A stretch of DNA of 64,000 bases from Phoronis australis (lineage: Eukaryota; Phoronida; Phoronidae). The stretch spans positions 534,010 to 598,009 of the forward strand of contig NMRA01000105.1 in the NCBI GenBank assembly GCA_002633005.1. Reading direction: 5' to 3'. The number at the start of each line of letters is the position of its first letter. Within the stretch, counting starts at the first letter, position 1. Made by a program: the position numbers and the translations under genes. Of this stretch, positions 1 through 13,500 are shown one piece after another. The notes under the pieces were generated by a model. It did no database searches. It was given only the letters and a program-made list of their open reading frames with translations, and was not told the origin of the DNA.

Positions 1-138
1 CGTTTGTGAGGTAAGCCTACATAATCCCGTCATCTCACGTCTGTCCCTGCTTCACAGGCGTACGATGATCGCTGATGGGCCTAAACCCCTTGCAAGATTA
101 TAAGGAGACGCGTTCCTTGGAAGATAAAAACAGAAACA

Positions 139-234
139 ATGAGTTTCGGACTGATAGGTCTGCCGCTGTGCGCCCTGGTGGCAATTTTTACGTTTCCTGT
201 ATCTTCGGAGCTACGAAATTATAACTTTTCATGA
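139..234 (+). CDS. Small ORF with signal-peptide-like sequence (31 aa), uncertain
   Basis: An ATG in a good context (A at -3) opens a 31-codon frame whose product starts MSFGLIGLPLCALVAIF, has a hydrophobic core and then a small-residue VSS motif, as a secretory signal peptide would. It ends at TGA and is followed at once by an AATAAA-like string. It could be a tiny secreted peptide, the first exon of an unrecognised gene (a weak GT donor lies within the hydrophobic stretch), or chance. No downstream partner exon was recognised. It is not in phase with, and not needed by, the mucin gene that starts at 5263. Confidence 0.2.
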   Translation: MSFGLIGLPLCALVAIFTFPVSSELRNYNFS

Positions 235-3200
235 AATAAAGTTATAAAGTTTCTATCAAAGAGAAGACGATGCCTTACCAATAAATTCTGGACGGATGTA
301 ATATAGTTGTGCTAAAAATACAAAAAAAATTTCAAACTCAAAACAGTTCGCTCTTCATTTGAAATTCACCCGTGCTTGATTCGTTTACTACCTGGCCATC
401 ACAGCGGCAGAGTCTCCCGAGAGTTGACAAGAATCATTAATTCGCGAAAAAAATTGTCTTGCTAAATTGACTTTAAATTTCACTTACTAGTCAAATCATA
501 TTAACGAGAAAAAGTTCACAACCAGCATTCATCAGTGTCCAAGGATAAAAACAAACGAATAATTAATCGAAAAAAAAGCTGGCCAAAGTGTGCGGCTTTA
601 TATTTACCAATTTAGAAAACAGGATGAATTTTGTTATTCGAAAGGTATCACTAAAGTATAAACATTTTGTAACCTTCAGCACTGTTTGTGTTTGTCTTAT
701 TTCACTATTAATCTTTCATTTGGGCGGTGGTTTTCACGGAAACTTCATCACACATGACGGCAGCTGAGTGACTACCCATAATGCACGAGTCAGCTGTCAC
801 TAACCGCGGTGGCCATTTTAGGTGGTGGTGCACCACCGAAAAGGAAAACTAAATTAAGAGTTCATATCAAATTAATTTATGTTCGAAAACATTTGGAGCT
901 ACGTTGAATGGTTTTTATTTGGGCTAAAGTTTTCAATTAACTAATATGCATGAAATTACATTTCATAAAGTTTTTAACACAATGAAGCGGAAAGGGTATC
1001 CAGGGAGGCGGCAATTGAACTGCAATGTAGTTTATTAGCTGAATGTCTGCTATGAGGTTCCGTAGTAGTCCGGGTACGCGATCGCACGTGGCACAATCAA
1101 AAATCTTCTCGATACTTCTCATTTCATTAACAATTAAACTATACTATTTGCCCACATGTCAAGTTTTCTTTCTGATGTTATTTCGCCAACAGTAGCAGTT
1201 GTATGCTATGAACTCCATCGCTCATTGTTCAAGTTAAGTCGACAAAAATGGCTGTAGAGTATCCCGTAGAAAATTGGAATTCTATTTACGAAATTCCAGT
1301 TGTGTACAAATTTCAAGATTTCATGTCTCCACTTGAGTTTGCCCGTTAGTACCAACTGGCAACGAAGGATATTTTTTCTGCTAAAACTGCCGTCGATTCT
1401 ACCATGCCTCACTTCTGCTTGGTAATAAACTTCACAGTTAAAAGACATTCACTGTTTCCATGGTCTCAGGCTTTATTAGGCGTCCTCAAAAATAAATAAA
1501 TCCGACGAGATATCCACTGTCAAGAAGCCATACGTCCATAGTTGTTCTTTCTACTAATGCGCTTGGCGTCTCGAAGTCTCTCACTCAAGCACAATGCCAT
1601 GAGACTTTTTTATCACAATATGAAAAGATCAAGGTGTTTCGAAAGCGAACGGAAAACAAACCGCGGGTGACGTCGTTCTACTCTCAACCACGCGATCAAT
1701 ATGTGTATACGATGCTGCAAAAAATACCATTCTACGTTTGAACACTGCATCATCAGAATTTAGGTTTGCAAAATGTTCTTATGAACGATTCAGGTGAAAT
1801 ATTTGAACTTTGTTGATTTTTAACCCTTATCCTGCGCTAGGCGAGGTCAGCCGACATGAGTGAGCGGTTATTAGAGTGTTATTTTGCAAATAATGAGTAC
1901 TTAGTTGACGTGCATTCCATGTTGGATGACAACTTCAGTAACACTTAGGTGCTGGATTTGAGAAGAAGAATGATGCAGCACGTCGTGTTGATTAACGTTA
2001 CCTAGTTGCGCTTGGCATAAGACGTTGTACAAGTAAGACAGTCGAGGATTTATCATTCTTGCTATTTGTTGCAAAGGACATGAAACTCCAAGGGTGCCAG
2101 ACTTACCTCGGTCTCAGTGATTATATGGCTGATCGAGTTTTGCCAACTTTTTGTTTATTTTCATAGACAACCTCGAAATAAGTGTATTTTGTGAGCCTTG
2201 CAGCTCGAACCAACTTTTTGGACAAACTGGGCTAATTATTAAGTCTTTCCAATGACGTAATTTTATTTTTCTATAAGCCAGTAAGGCTGCTACTGAAGGG
2301 TAATGAAGAAAGAGACACTTTCACGCCACGTGGTGGCCCACTTTAGAAAATAATTCTTGATGGTAGAAATAGGCGAGTCAATGGATTTATACCCCGGGTT
2401 TGATGTCTGCTGGGCCGGGTTCATGGGATCGTAGCGGATGGATATTTACGACAAACACAGTTAGTTACCGTTGCTAAGTCACACAAGCAAAAAGCAAATA
2501 CGGCGAAGTCCTGTGGGAATGTGCTACCCTAGCAGATTCTCTACGATGTGCTTTCGATCACATTTCACTGAAACTGTTACTATCCATATACAGTGGCGAC
2601 GAAAGCATTCTCATATTCTTTTGGCAAATGGTCGTCATGGTTGAGGGTACGACGGGAGGGATACTCCCTCTCCCAAGGGGGAGGGAGGGGGTCTAGGGAG
2701 CATCTCCCATAAGTTTGAGAATTCAAATCTCATTTGGTGCATTCTAGAGGCCTCGAAGTGCCTTTTTGACGTACTTTATGGAGAACTGAGACCGCCGTGA
2801 AACTACAGCGGCCGGACCGGTTCCGGCGCCCATGACGTAAAGTTATAGATCACGGCATTTGCAACAAGGGAAGAAAAGAAAAAATTTGCAAGCAGCAGCA
2901 TTTCCACGATACCATGCCTTTATTGAGCTCATTCATAGATTGCGCAAGCTCGTTGACATATCAAGCTTCATTCGACAGAGAAAGACTACTTTCATAAAAG
3001 TTGACGGCTTTTGCCATCCATATTCATAGTAAGCAGCAGCTTGTTCAATTAAAAACCTTCTAAATTGTGAATAATGCAAGAGCAAATCGTTGCTTATTCT
3101 TAAGAAGATGGTACGTGAATTTTGTCCCCGGGGTTTCTCGACTATATTTTGAAGGTGGCTGGGGGTACAGTTGGAACATTATCATTCCCAATCTATTTCA

Positions 3201-4317
3201 ATTAAGTGTGAACTCGAAAAAAGAGATCAATTGTCGGGAGCTTCCATAAAAAGTCATGTCATGGAGTAACGTTCCTGAAACACTTCCCTTTCTCCACAAA
3301 TTTAACCCTTTTGCAAGTATTCTGCTTAAAACCACCTTTTTGACAAGCTGCATCGTTAAACACTCCTTTATAGCACCTCTTGTCCCAATCGTGAGTTGAA
3401 TATTTCAAAAACAATAGAAGAAAAGCGACCTCGATTGGAAGTTTCTTAGCTCCACGGACAAGAGTGCGACGTATGAACGTGTCATATCCACCAACACGCG
3501 AGTTTCTTGTACAAACTTGCGCCATATCCGCGCTTCTCCGATGTCTTGAGAGAAAGTGAAAAGAGCCACAGCGTGGTCAAATACTTAGTTATCATAACCA
3601 CCACAAAAGCAACTCTTTGACATTGTTCATTATACCATAAACCACGGGGAAAACGAGAAGCAGTATCTGACGACTTTTCACACTAAAAACTACGTTGGAT
3701 TAATGGTGCTTTGATTGGTTGTCCCGATTTTTTGTAGAATATTTCGACCAATAAATGCTTGTACCTTGCGATCAGCTAATTAACATAATTTATCATCAGT
3801 GTTTGCGGGTGTTCTAATTTGACAGCTGGTCGACTGGTGGAATTTTTTTGGTGTTTTTCTAATGAAATTGGTGATTTTAACCACTTTAACCATAAACAGA
3901 CCATAAGAGACACCCAATTGTTTGCCACCTCATAGATTTTTGTACGTGGAAAAGGGAACCAACGGGTAGAGTTTTGAACTCCGAAAGTAGATCCTGTTGA
4001 AGGGGATAAACTGGAAAAGGCGGCTTTTGGAAAGGAATCCTATCAGAAGACACTATGGAGTATCCGCGGACTTTCTACATACACGTAACTCTCATATAGG
4101 TCTACAATACACAACGAAAGCAAAGCTTCGGTCATCGTTCTAAGGTCAATGAGACAACGTTTGACACTGAATTGGTTGCAACTAAATTTTGTTTATATTT
4201 TGGATGTTGGAAAAAATGTCAAAAATACGTAGAGTGAATTGTACGCACAAATGAAGCCACCCTTCCTGGACTATTTCAGAAGTAAAGAGAACCTAATTAG
4301 TCAGAAAGTTGCGCCTC
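235..4317. other. Upstream non-coding DNA
   Basis: No convincing coding exon was seen on either strand. The open frames here are short, low in family-like features, and unsupported by splice sites. A G-rich, partly palindromic stretch lies near 2641-2700. The promoter and any 5' untranslated exon of the mucin gene at 5263 must lie in this interval or in the transposon that follows it, but I could not fix a start site. Confidence 0.4.
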
Positions 4318-4321
4318 TTAA

Positions 4322-5203
4322 AGGGAAAGGCAACCTTTTTTCATGTCATTTTTAGCAAAAATAAGGTTCTTTGATTATCCCAGACATATTTTCACTTGAT
4401 TGCAGCTTTTCGTAATTTAATTAATTATTCGTCCTTTACTCCGGAATTGACGTTTTGGGAGGCAAGAATTTCGCGCCAATTTCTTTTCATGTAGTGTGAC
4501 TGTGAGAGCTGTCGAGTCAGTTATTGTTATACCTCGGCTGTGACAAGTTCGGTCGTCGCTTGCTTTCGTTTACGAGTCAGTCAACATGCCACATTGTTGC
4601 TGCGTACCGGGATGTACTCATTATCGCCCAGAGCCTGTAAGCAGCTCTGCTGCGATGTTGAGTAGAGGGAGTGAATACAGGCCCCGTTCGACACCCAGTG
4701 ACGAGAACACTTCGTCGTCCAATGAATAGATCGGTGAGAGAATTTTGATAAGTTTATTGAGGACTTTTCAAAAGTAATGGAGCTATTTAGAAGGTGCCAG
4801 GTGTGTGGCGAGGGAGTCACATGGCGGGATGTAAGTAGTTTGTGTGCTCAGGTCACTATCAAGTGGGAGTGTGTCGCGGGACACTCGGGCAAGTGGAACA
4901 ATTGTTCCTCTGTCCGTGAGACGATAACAGTGTGGCATGTTGACTGGCTCGTAAACAAAAGCGAACGACTACCAAACTAATCACAACAGAGGTAGAACAA
5001 TGATTGACTCTGCAGCTCTCACAGTAAGACTATGTGAAAAGAAATTGGCGCGAAATACTTGCCTCCCACAACGTCACTTCCGGAGTAAAGGACGAGTAAT
5101 TGTTTAAATTACAAAAAGCTGTAATTAAATGAAAAATATGTCTGGGATAATCAACGAACCTAATTTTTGCTAAAAATGACATGAAAAAAGGTTGCCTTCG
5201 CCT
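4322..5203. mobile_element. Foldback DNA transposon with THAP-transposase remnants, TTAA target sites (Kolobok-like)
   Basis: The element is bounded by TTAA on both sides (4318-4321 and 5204-5207). Its arms are imperfect inverted repeats of roughly 290 bp (about 4322-4612 against 4917-5203), starting AGGGAAAGGCAACC on the left and the matching AAGGCGAAGGCAACC on the right. The left arm contains an ATG at 4585 opening MPHCCCVPGCTH, the start of a THAP zinc finger. The loop, from about 4735 to 4980, encodes MELFRRCQVCG followed by GHSGKWNNCSSVRE, which resembles the cysteine-rich region of THAP-type transposases. TTAA duplication plus THAP transposase is the hallmark of the Kolobok superfamily. 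The core transposase is missing, so this copy is non-autonomous. Confidence 0.65.
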
Positions 5204-5262
5204 TTAAGCAAAACAAAACAATGTTAATTGTAAAAATAAATTATCATTTCTATTTTTACAGA

Positions 5263-7500
5263 ATGGGTCGTCTCGGTCGGTGTCAAGCGATCTTGGTCCT
5301 TGCGCTGGTCATATGTTTGATAAAAGGCAAGTGTCTAACCGAGTTGGCAGAGCTTGTTCAGGACTGTTGCGCTATATAAGACCAGAATAACGATATCGTG
5401 CAAGTTCGCGAGATATCGTCATGAATAACAAGATTTGAGAGTGAACGTTTCCGGTGAACATTCTTTTACTGGCGATGAATGAAAAGATACAAGAAATTTC
5501 AGACGAGTAAAGAATAAATATTAGTAAATACTATTTTATTGGCAACATCCAACAGAAAGTTGAGAGAGTATTCATTTCTAGACCATTAATTTAAGTTGTC
5601 GCCAGGTCGTACATGAAGCGAAGATTGACAGTAATGGATTAACGTTACTGCAAACGCGACATTGTATACTCTAACGACTTCAAGAACCAAAAAGTAAACA
5701 TACTGCAAAACTTTTGTACTATTGACTTCGCTTTGGGATGATCAGTTTCTGTGGGGAACGATCAAATTCACGGATGACGAAAGGAACTGACAAGAAAACG
5801 AATTCAAAGCAAACGAAATTCAGCAAATTCCAAGAACGTCAAAAATTGTCAGTACGCTCCCAAACGCTGAGCTAACTCGTCACAATGTGACGTTCTCGTG
5901 ACGTAAACTTGACCATTGTTAATGTTTGTATTAGAGCGACAACGTATGGCGAGCAAGATAAGTAAACCTTATCGTTACTTGCCTAAACTTTTTTTTCAAC
6001 TCGTGCAATTTACTCAACGGAGAAATTAACAGGCTTCATCCACACCGTCATCATCGGCATCTCTTCTTCACCATCACCTTTCTCACCATCTTCACCATTA
6101 TCATCACCATCGCCGCCTTCACCACCGCCACCATAGACATATCAATATGTGATGTATATGACCGCCACCTTCACCATCGCAACTTTAACCATCATCAGCG
6201 CTTTCACCACCATCTTCACAATCACCACCATCTTCACCATCTTCAACATTACCATCTTCACCATCATTATCATCATCATCATCATCATCATCATCACCTT
6301 CATCATCATCATTATCGTCTTCATCACCATCATTGTCATCATCGTTGTTATTGTGGTTGAAACACGCTCTACAGCGCTTTCACTATTTGTTCTTCGTAGA
6401 AACAAAAACTCAGGAGACGACTGTTGAAGTGTCGACCCATGCAATTCGAATGTCACCTACTGAAAACACGACAGAGGGAAGAAATCTCACCTCCACTCAG
6501 GTATGGAATATGACTAGTAACGAAGCAGTCACACAGGCAAGTAATATGACGGTTTGTCTGTCTGCTTGCCTTGCGGCGGCCAACGCAATGACAACTCAGG
6601 CAATGATGTATACTGCGACTGATGGGACGACGACACGGGCAAGTAGTAACATGACGACTTATGAAACTGAGACTCAGGCAAGCAATGTGACAACCTATGA
6701 AACGGTGACCAGGGCAGTTAATATGACAGCCAACGAAACGGCAACCCCTCCAAGTAATATGACCACCAATGAAATGATGATCCATGAAAGTAGTGTTTCT
6801 GCTTGTATGTCTGCCTGCCTTATGTCTACTTATGAAATAACGACTCATGAAACGACAACCCAGCTAAGCAATAATGGAGGGAATAGAGGGGGAAGTGCGA
6901 ATGAAGGGAAGGCAGGGGGAAGTAACCAAGAAACGCCGACAGAAGCAACAAGTAACCCGACCAATGAAGCGACGACAGAGACGAGCAATATGGCCACCAA
7001 TGAAGTGGCGACAGAGACAAACAATATAGCGACTAGTGAAGCGAAGACAGCGGCAACTGATTCGATGATTGAGCAGATGACGACACTAGCATCAGGGCAA
7101 GCAACAGCGCCGACTTCGGACACTGAGGGTGCTACGTCTCAAGCAACAGGCGAAACAGGCACACAGACAAGAGAAACCAAAACTCTTGGTATTCATGGAA
7201 ATGTAACAGCAAGTGAAGTACCTCAGTTTACCACTGCAACAAGTGTGCCGCAAGCCCCTAAATTTACCCAAACAGACCAAACCACTAGTGCCACTGATGG
7301 TTTATCTCGGACACCTGTGGTCACACAGACAAGCAAAACTACAACTCTTGGTATTCTGGGAAGTGTAACAGCGACTGAAGCACCTCAGATGACACAAGCC
7401 CACGAAGTTGCAATTAAAACAACCCAATTCACTAGCGCCACTGACGGTGTATCTCAGATATTTAAGTTCTCCACAGCAGCAGTAGAGTTTACAACTCGAG
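5263..7500 (+). CDS. Mucin gene exons 1-2: signal peptide and Thr/Ser/Asn-rich mucin region
   Basis: Exon 1 (5263-5326) encodes [21 protein letters not shown], a clear signal peptide; an upstream stretch ending CAG just before the ATG may be the acceptor of a 5' untranslated intron. Its donor is GC (AAG|GCAAGT), and the one-base overhang fits exon 2 exactly. Exon 2 (6400-7500, residues about 22-388) is rich in Thr, Ser, Ala, Glu and Asn. It holds a run of roughly 12-residue units with SNMT and YET/NET motifs, giving many N-glycosylation sequons as well as O-glycosylation targets. There are two short cysteine-pair motifs (VCLSACL and ACMSACL) and a larger internal duplication near its end ([16 protein letters not shown] and [16 protein letters not shown]). 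Confidence 0.75.
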
Positions 7501-10500
7501 GTGAGTGTGTCGAGTTAATTTAGTTAGAACTACTTTGACATTGATAAAAAGACGTGCTACAGTCTACGCATACAAATAAGTAATTGTACTTGGGCGTAAT
7601 CTCGCAATTTAGCACAGGGGCATGCCTACGCTGTTGGGATAACCTACAATAAATTTTGAATAAAAGGTTTTCTGACTGAAAGACCTATGTATATAATGCT
7701 TTACGTATTTGCCTATAGGTAGATGTTGCTCGTATAGGCACTGTGAGTGTTTTTAACCATTCGGGGTGTTTTCAATTAATTGTCTTAAAATCTTAAATTG
7801 AAATCGTGACAACATCTCCTGTTTCGGATAACTCAAATCATAAAAACGCCGCCTTTTGGATAAAGGAAAATAAGGAGACAATTTTTTAGACCAAGGACTA
7901 AAATTGTACTCCGTGACTATGCATATTAAAAAAGGATTTTAAAATGTAGCCAATACTTTATCCAAATTATGTCCTATCTTCCGTTATGTCTGTCAATCAC
8001 GGTATTAATCGCACCGGGCAAGGTAAACATGAAACTTATTAAGCCCGTTCATGTGAACCTTGCTTGAAATTTTCCATGCTATTTTATGCAAATTTCTTTT
8101 CGAGTGAACAAATCTGATAATTTCGCAATTTTTTGTTCGTGTCCACTTTCAAAATTCCTGAAATATTCCACGAAAAAGGCTCGCACGAACGGTCCTTTTA
8201 GAAACCTAAAAAAATGTTTCGTTTTCGATGGACTGAAAAAATGATTCGGGGAAGACATTTAGACATGTGTGAAAGAAAATCTTTCCAAATACGCAACTAT
8301 TTCTTTAAGTTTTCAAAACGTTTTCAATTCACAAAATACGCTAATGCCATTATGAAGTCAATGTTTTCGAAAAGGTGCGTTCTCGACAAGGTACAAGGAT
8401 TGTGGAAATGTCTGTCGTTTTCAAAAGAAGTTACATTTTTGCGCACCTAGCTTAAAGTATAGGGGGGGAGGGGCTCGATTTTTTCGGTGTGCGAACCTTT
8501 TAGTGAAAGAAATCAACGACGACTAAAAAAAAACAGGGCCACTAGGTTCAGGACCGCGAACTGTGCATCCGCGCCGACTTCCCGAGGGGTTTTGTGGACT
8601 TTTGTCTTGTTTACTCGGACTTTTTGTTTCGCTGAGGCGGACCTTTTTGCCCAATTCGCCAAATTTGGGGGGGGGGCTCGTTCGAGCCCCCCGAGCCTCC
8701 CTGGGTGCGCCCATGATTTCTCGCGTCTTGCACAAGTTGGCCGGACATAGAGGCACTATTTCCTATACGATCGCCGTGGCTTTTTTGTCCGGTTTCAACT
8801 CGAGTGCCGAAAAAGTGACCATCCAAACGACAACTAACGCCGGGTGAAATTTGCTGCGGAAAGATATTTGCGATTAAAAGCGTAAAAATGGTTCTCTCTT
8901 AAAAGGATACTAAACCTGTACTTTGAGCTAACGCCAGCTTAATAATAAAAGAGGCATAAAACACGTGGTTTCTCTTGCGCGCACCCAGCCTAAAAGATAG
9001 AGGGGCTCGAATTTTTCGGTATGCGGACCTTTTACTGAAAAAGATCAACGAGGACTAAAAAAACGGGCCACCAGGTTCAGGCCTATACGGATTGTGCATC
9101 CGCGCCGTATTAGTGTGGGGTTTGTGGACAATTGTCTAGTTTACTCGGACTTTTCGTTTCACGGAGGTAGCCCCCGAGCCCCCCCCCCTGTATGCGCCCA
9201 TGTTTCTATAAAACAGGTTTTGATTTAGGCAGCTTAACCTTATAAAATTAGTCTTACCACATCGTCCTTAAATAATTCTGAACCGATTTCATAACGATAA
9301 GTGGCCTAATCAAAAAACGTTGCATTTCGCCCTGTTTAGCTGGCTAAAAAGAGAATCTGTTAATAGGCCTTTTACTCTCATAAAATCCGCCTCACGGCAT
9401 TCGTTACCGTGGTGATAGGATTCTATTTCCTTTTCTGACCAACTCACGTCACATGCGAAGCGCACATGCGCAATTTTCGAATTCGTAATCTTAGTGTTGG
9501 CCAACCCCAGTGAGGCGGGCTAAAGCATTTTCTCGAGTCTCTGATGGCTTAGGTGTATGGAAATAAAATCTCATCATGGTAAGGAATATTACGAGACCTA
9601 AGGATTTTATGACAGTAAAAGGCTTAACTCGAGCTTCGTCGTTTTTTGTCATCTGAACAGGTCAGAAAACAACATTAAAAGCAAATTTAACTCTCTTTTG
9701 CCATTTTGGCTTCCATTTCCCAGATTGTGAAAAAATCGTTCATCCAGGGAACAGGTAACAAATTATACACGGTGATTTTACCACTTCACTGAAATTCTAT
9801 TTTATTTTTTGTAACATTTTCAACGATTTCAACCAAAAAATTCTTAGTGTAGAGAATACAAAAATCATCATAGCTCATCACCCACAACAGCATATTTGCG
9901 ATGAATCAAAGTTTTTAAAAAAAAGTTTGTTTCGAGGAAAACCCTTCCATGTGTGCGAGTTTGGGACACCGTGACTCCGCATGTTACAAAAATGCGAAAC
10001 TATGACGCGCACAGACAGTGCGGCGCGCATGAGAATCGAGACGCTTTTGGAAAAACGCATATCCATCCGTATATATGTTCGTAAAGCTACGCTGTAGCGA
10101 ATGTTGACCACAGCAGGCAAATCACTCAAGCATAGTAAAGCCAAAAACCCAGCATATGGTCCGTATATTTTCAAAATGTGCTCTTGGTGCCAGTTTCGCA
10201 CGTTCATAAGTACGGCGGGGCGTGACATGTGCCCATGCAAGTATCAATCGTGCTGTCTTTTAGTTCCCTGAAAAAAAGTTTTGACGGTCTCTTGCCATTC
10301 AAAATCTAGTAGATTTTGACTAGTAAATAAATTGGTTCATGTAGACATTCCTCATTGTCACACGGGTCACTTGTCTCATGAAATTGAATAAATGATGGTG
10401 TCATGGCTCTCCCACTATGCCTACGTCATTTTCTTTCCTCTGTTTAGTCTAATTATGTTGTAACGGCATGTAATGAGTTTCTTCATTGAACAGCACGAAC

Positions 10501-13500
10501 TGACATACACCCTCAGTGCTCTCTGTTGCCATCACTGAAGCACTGACGGTAGTTCTCTCAGTTCTCAGTACTGAATTGCTAACTTCGGTGTCTGACCAAT
10601 CAGCTATATGCCGGAATTCAGCACCATGATATGATTCTCTTAATTAATTTGAAACAAAACATGTCATGATGAAAGGGCACTCAATTGAGAATACATTTTG
10701 ATTCTGACTGATCTGTGAAGGATAGTTCAGCGTACAACAACATACTGTTTTCAACCACGATCTCCCTCCTAGCTTTTGCCAATGCTTGCAGAGGCGGATC
10801 CAGGATTTCTGTGGGGGCGGGTGGCAGGGCTCAGTGAGTATTCATGATTAGCCAGGATTTTGCCCGCCAGACAATCGCACCCCCGTACTGCCAAATGGAA
10901 TCTGGGAGAACTTTAGGAGGGGGGACATGGCCCCGTCGGCTCCACCTCCCCTCTAAATCCGCCACTGACTTGCCTCACTCATGGTCTTTTATTTGGCTTT
11001 GCAGTGATGCCACAAGTGACTGCATGGTCCGAATGGGGATTGTGCAGCGCCTCCTGTGGCCCAGGAGTACAGATCAGAACAAGAAATTGTACCGACCTGA
11101 ACAACTCCAGCAGGCATGACTGTACCGAACGTTTATTTGACACGCAGTATTGCGATGAAGGGCTTTGTGCGTGTTCGGTAGACAGTGTCTGTTCCGAGCA
11201 GAGCTGCGGGAACAGCAAGAGCAGTCAAATTCACCAATGCAAAGAAGCAACATGCGGTCAATTCACGTGTAGTTGCGCTTCAGGTTATGAGGTCTTTGAC
11301 ATTTCCTCTGATGGCCAGAACAGCGTGCAGTCATGTAGAGGTACGTAGGCCTATAAGTCTATGAGGTGAACCAACACCTGGTGTCTACTTCCTTTCTTAT
11401 TGGCTGCACTTGAATGTCTTCGCCAACTACGCCGGTTCAACCGGCTAACTTATTAGGAAGGAATTACCAATGTTTCCAGTTTATATCTTCTCGATGACGA
11501 CTTCCGTCTTTATAGTAAGACCAACGAACGTATCACAGAAAAAAATAGACTAATTTGCATCATCCAAAGTGGTTCTCTGTGAATGAAACAGAAGTCAAAT
11601 TGTATTTTTGCAGTTTTTTTCGTAAAGATTTTGAATTTCTGTTGATGTCCAAAGCATTTTTCTGTGACTAGTTTCAAATAAAAAAGGACCTGTTAACTGC
11701 TCGTCACTTCATCGATTTTTCTCCCACATGGCAAAGCACGCCTCCTTATTTGACATGGCAAGACATATTAGATGAAGCACATTTCCCTCATATGCAAAAT
11801 GTGACCTTTATTGACGGTTATGCATTTGGGAAATGATCAATGGGTAATTTCATTTGAGGCCCGGCATGATGCTTGCATTTATTAGGAGCAGAGTTTGAAA
11901 ACTGGGTTTAAAAGTAGTGAATCTGATGGCTTTTTCTAGAAATTCTTGCAATATTCAAAGTGAATAAAGGTCATGTTAGCTTCCCCAAATAGCAGGTTAT
12001 AATGCTACTATCTGTTTAAACGGTATTTGAGTTTTGGCGTTCCATGCTCTTTAATCCATTGTATACTTTAGTGACAATTTGAAGATATGTCAGCACCTTG
12101 TGGTTATTCATAGCATTTTTCTTTTTCTTCCAGACAAGAATGAATGTTTGGATGCCAGCAACGTGTGTAACGGTAGTGGAAAGTATGCTCCCGGAGTGAT
12201 AGGATGTCAGAATACCATAGGCAGCTATGAATGTCTCTGTGGAAATGGTTACTCATATGTGAGTTCCACGAAAACCTGTGCTGGTAAGCGCGTCTTGAAC
12301 AAAGGAGTGTTTTTGGCGCCTCCCATTTAAACAATATTGTTTCAGTGTTTTTCATGAAGTACACTTGGTATTAAGTATTAGAATGCGTTTTAAATTAAGA
12401 ACATCTGTTATAAACACTCTGGTTTATACGGTGTTGAGGGTGATTAAACACTGATGTATGCAGTAATATGTCTCTGCATTTGGACAGTTTCTTGAATTTC
12501 TGACACAAAAGTGATGTGAGTATTAAATTTTGTTGCAACTTTAAATTGGTGGTGAATGGTTTGTTGACAATTCACTGTGTTTACTGGATATGTATTTTCA
12601 CATGAACTGACTGCTGTTCAATAATCTGAGTGTCTTTCCTTCAGATGTCAATGAATGTGAAGGAAAAAATGACTGTGATCCGGGCAGATCCTCTTGCAAA
12701 AACACCCAGGGTAGCTACATGTGCAGTTGCAGTGACCCCTATCAGGGAGATGGCAAAGCTGGCACTTGTAGAGGTGAGTGAGTGTCGGTGAATTACATCA
12801 GTAACTCATAGAGACCCCTGTTTTCTGTTTTCAAAACCAAAAAAATTGCTTTAAATAGCAAAAATGAAATTATTTTTTTCATTTTGGAGACTATCAAATT
12901 CCATTTAAGTAATTCAAAGTGATGTTTATGTAACTTAAAAATTATCTAACTTTTTTCGCCGCGTTACCATGGTGCAGCTCCGTTTTGCTGATTAATCTGT
13001 TGCTCTAATTCATGTAGTGTTTCCCGAGACCTGAAAAAAGCAGCGCCACCTGAAGAAAGATTGAACAACTACTTGAACAAGTGTGGTGCAAAACAATCGT
13101 TGATCGATTTGTGGCCAGAATATGTTGAATTTGGTAGATTATATTCCTAATTTTAGTTATTAAAGTCCAAAAATATCTGGCATCTTCTGATGAGATATGG
13201 AAATTCCGAATCTAAATAACCGTGACTAATTCTGAAAACAAATTCAGTTTCCGTGAATCTCGTCCGTTTTCCATTATGGCGAAAAACCTGGATCTCCGGA
13301 ATCAGTCTTGCCTTAGGTCATGTTAGCATATTGAAAGTGAAGTATTACTATTACCATCGAAATCTTGTAGTCCTAATCTTTACCTTGTATCCATGAACTC
13401 GTGCATATCGTTATTAAAATTATGATCAAGAATTCAGAAAAGTATTTGCATAAATCATTGGATTTTTTGTTTCTGTCAATCCCGGCTCCTGCTCATGTAT

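Larger units (their letters stand above)
7501..11004 (+). other. Intron 2 of the mucin gene, filled with repeats
   Basis: No exon was recognised. The intron carries two copies of one repeat family (8441-8715 and 8978-9202) and a separate short TIR element at 10789-10967. Local ORFs, such as those at 8214-8450 and 9878-10240, lack family-like features and splice sites. Confidence 0.6.

Noticed and set aside
6142-6456. Met-rich - strand ORF and Ile/Thr-rich + strand ORF over the same bases
   Set aside because: Both are readings of the CAT microsatellite in intron 1; no unique sequence.
6453-7280. Several - strand ORFs opposite the mucin exon
   Set aside because: They are shadows of a biased Thr/Ser/Ala-coding exon, with no splice sites or family features.
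8214-8450. 78-codon + strand ORF
   Set aside because: Composition is that of AT-rich intron DNA, it runs into a repeat, and it does not match any domain of the gene it sits in.
8523-8847. Overlapping ORFs on both strands
   Set aside because: They fall within a repeated non-coding element also present at 8978-9202 and 46001-46239.
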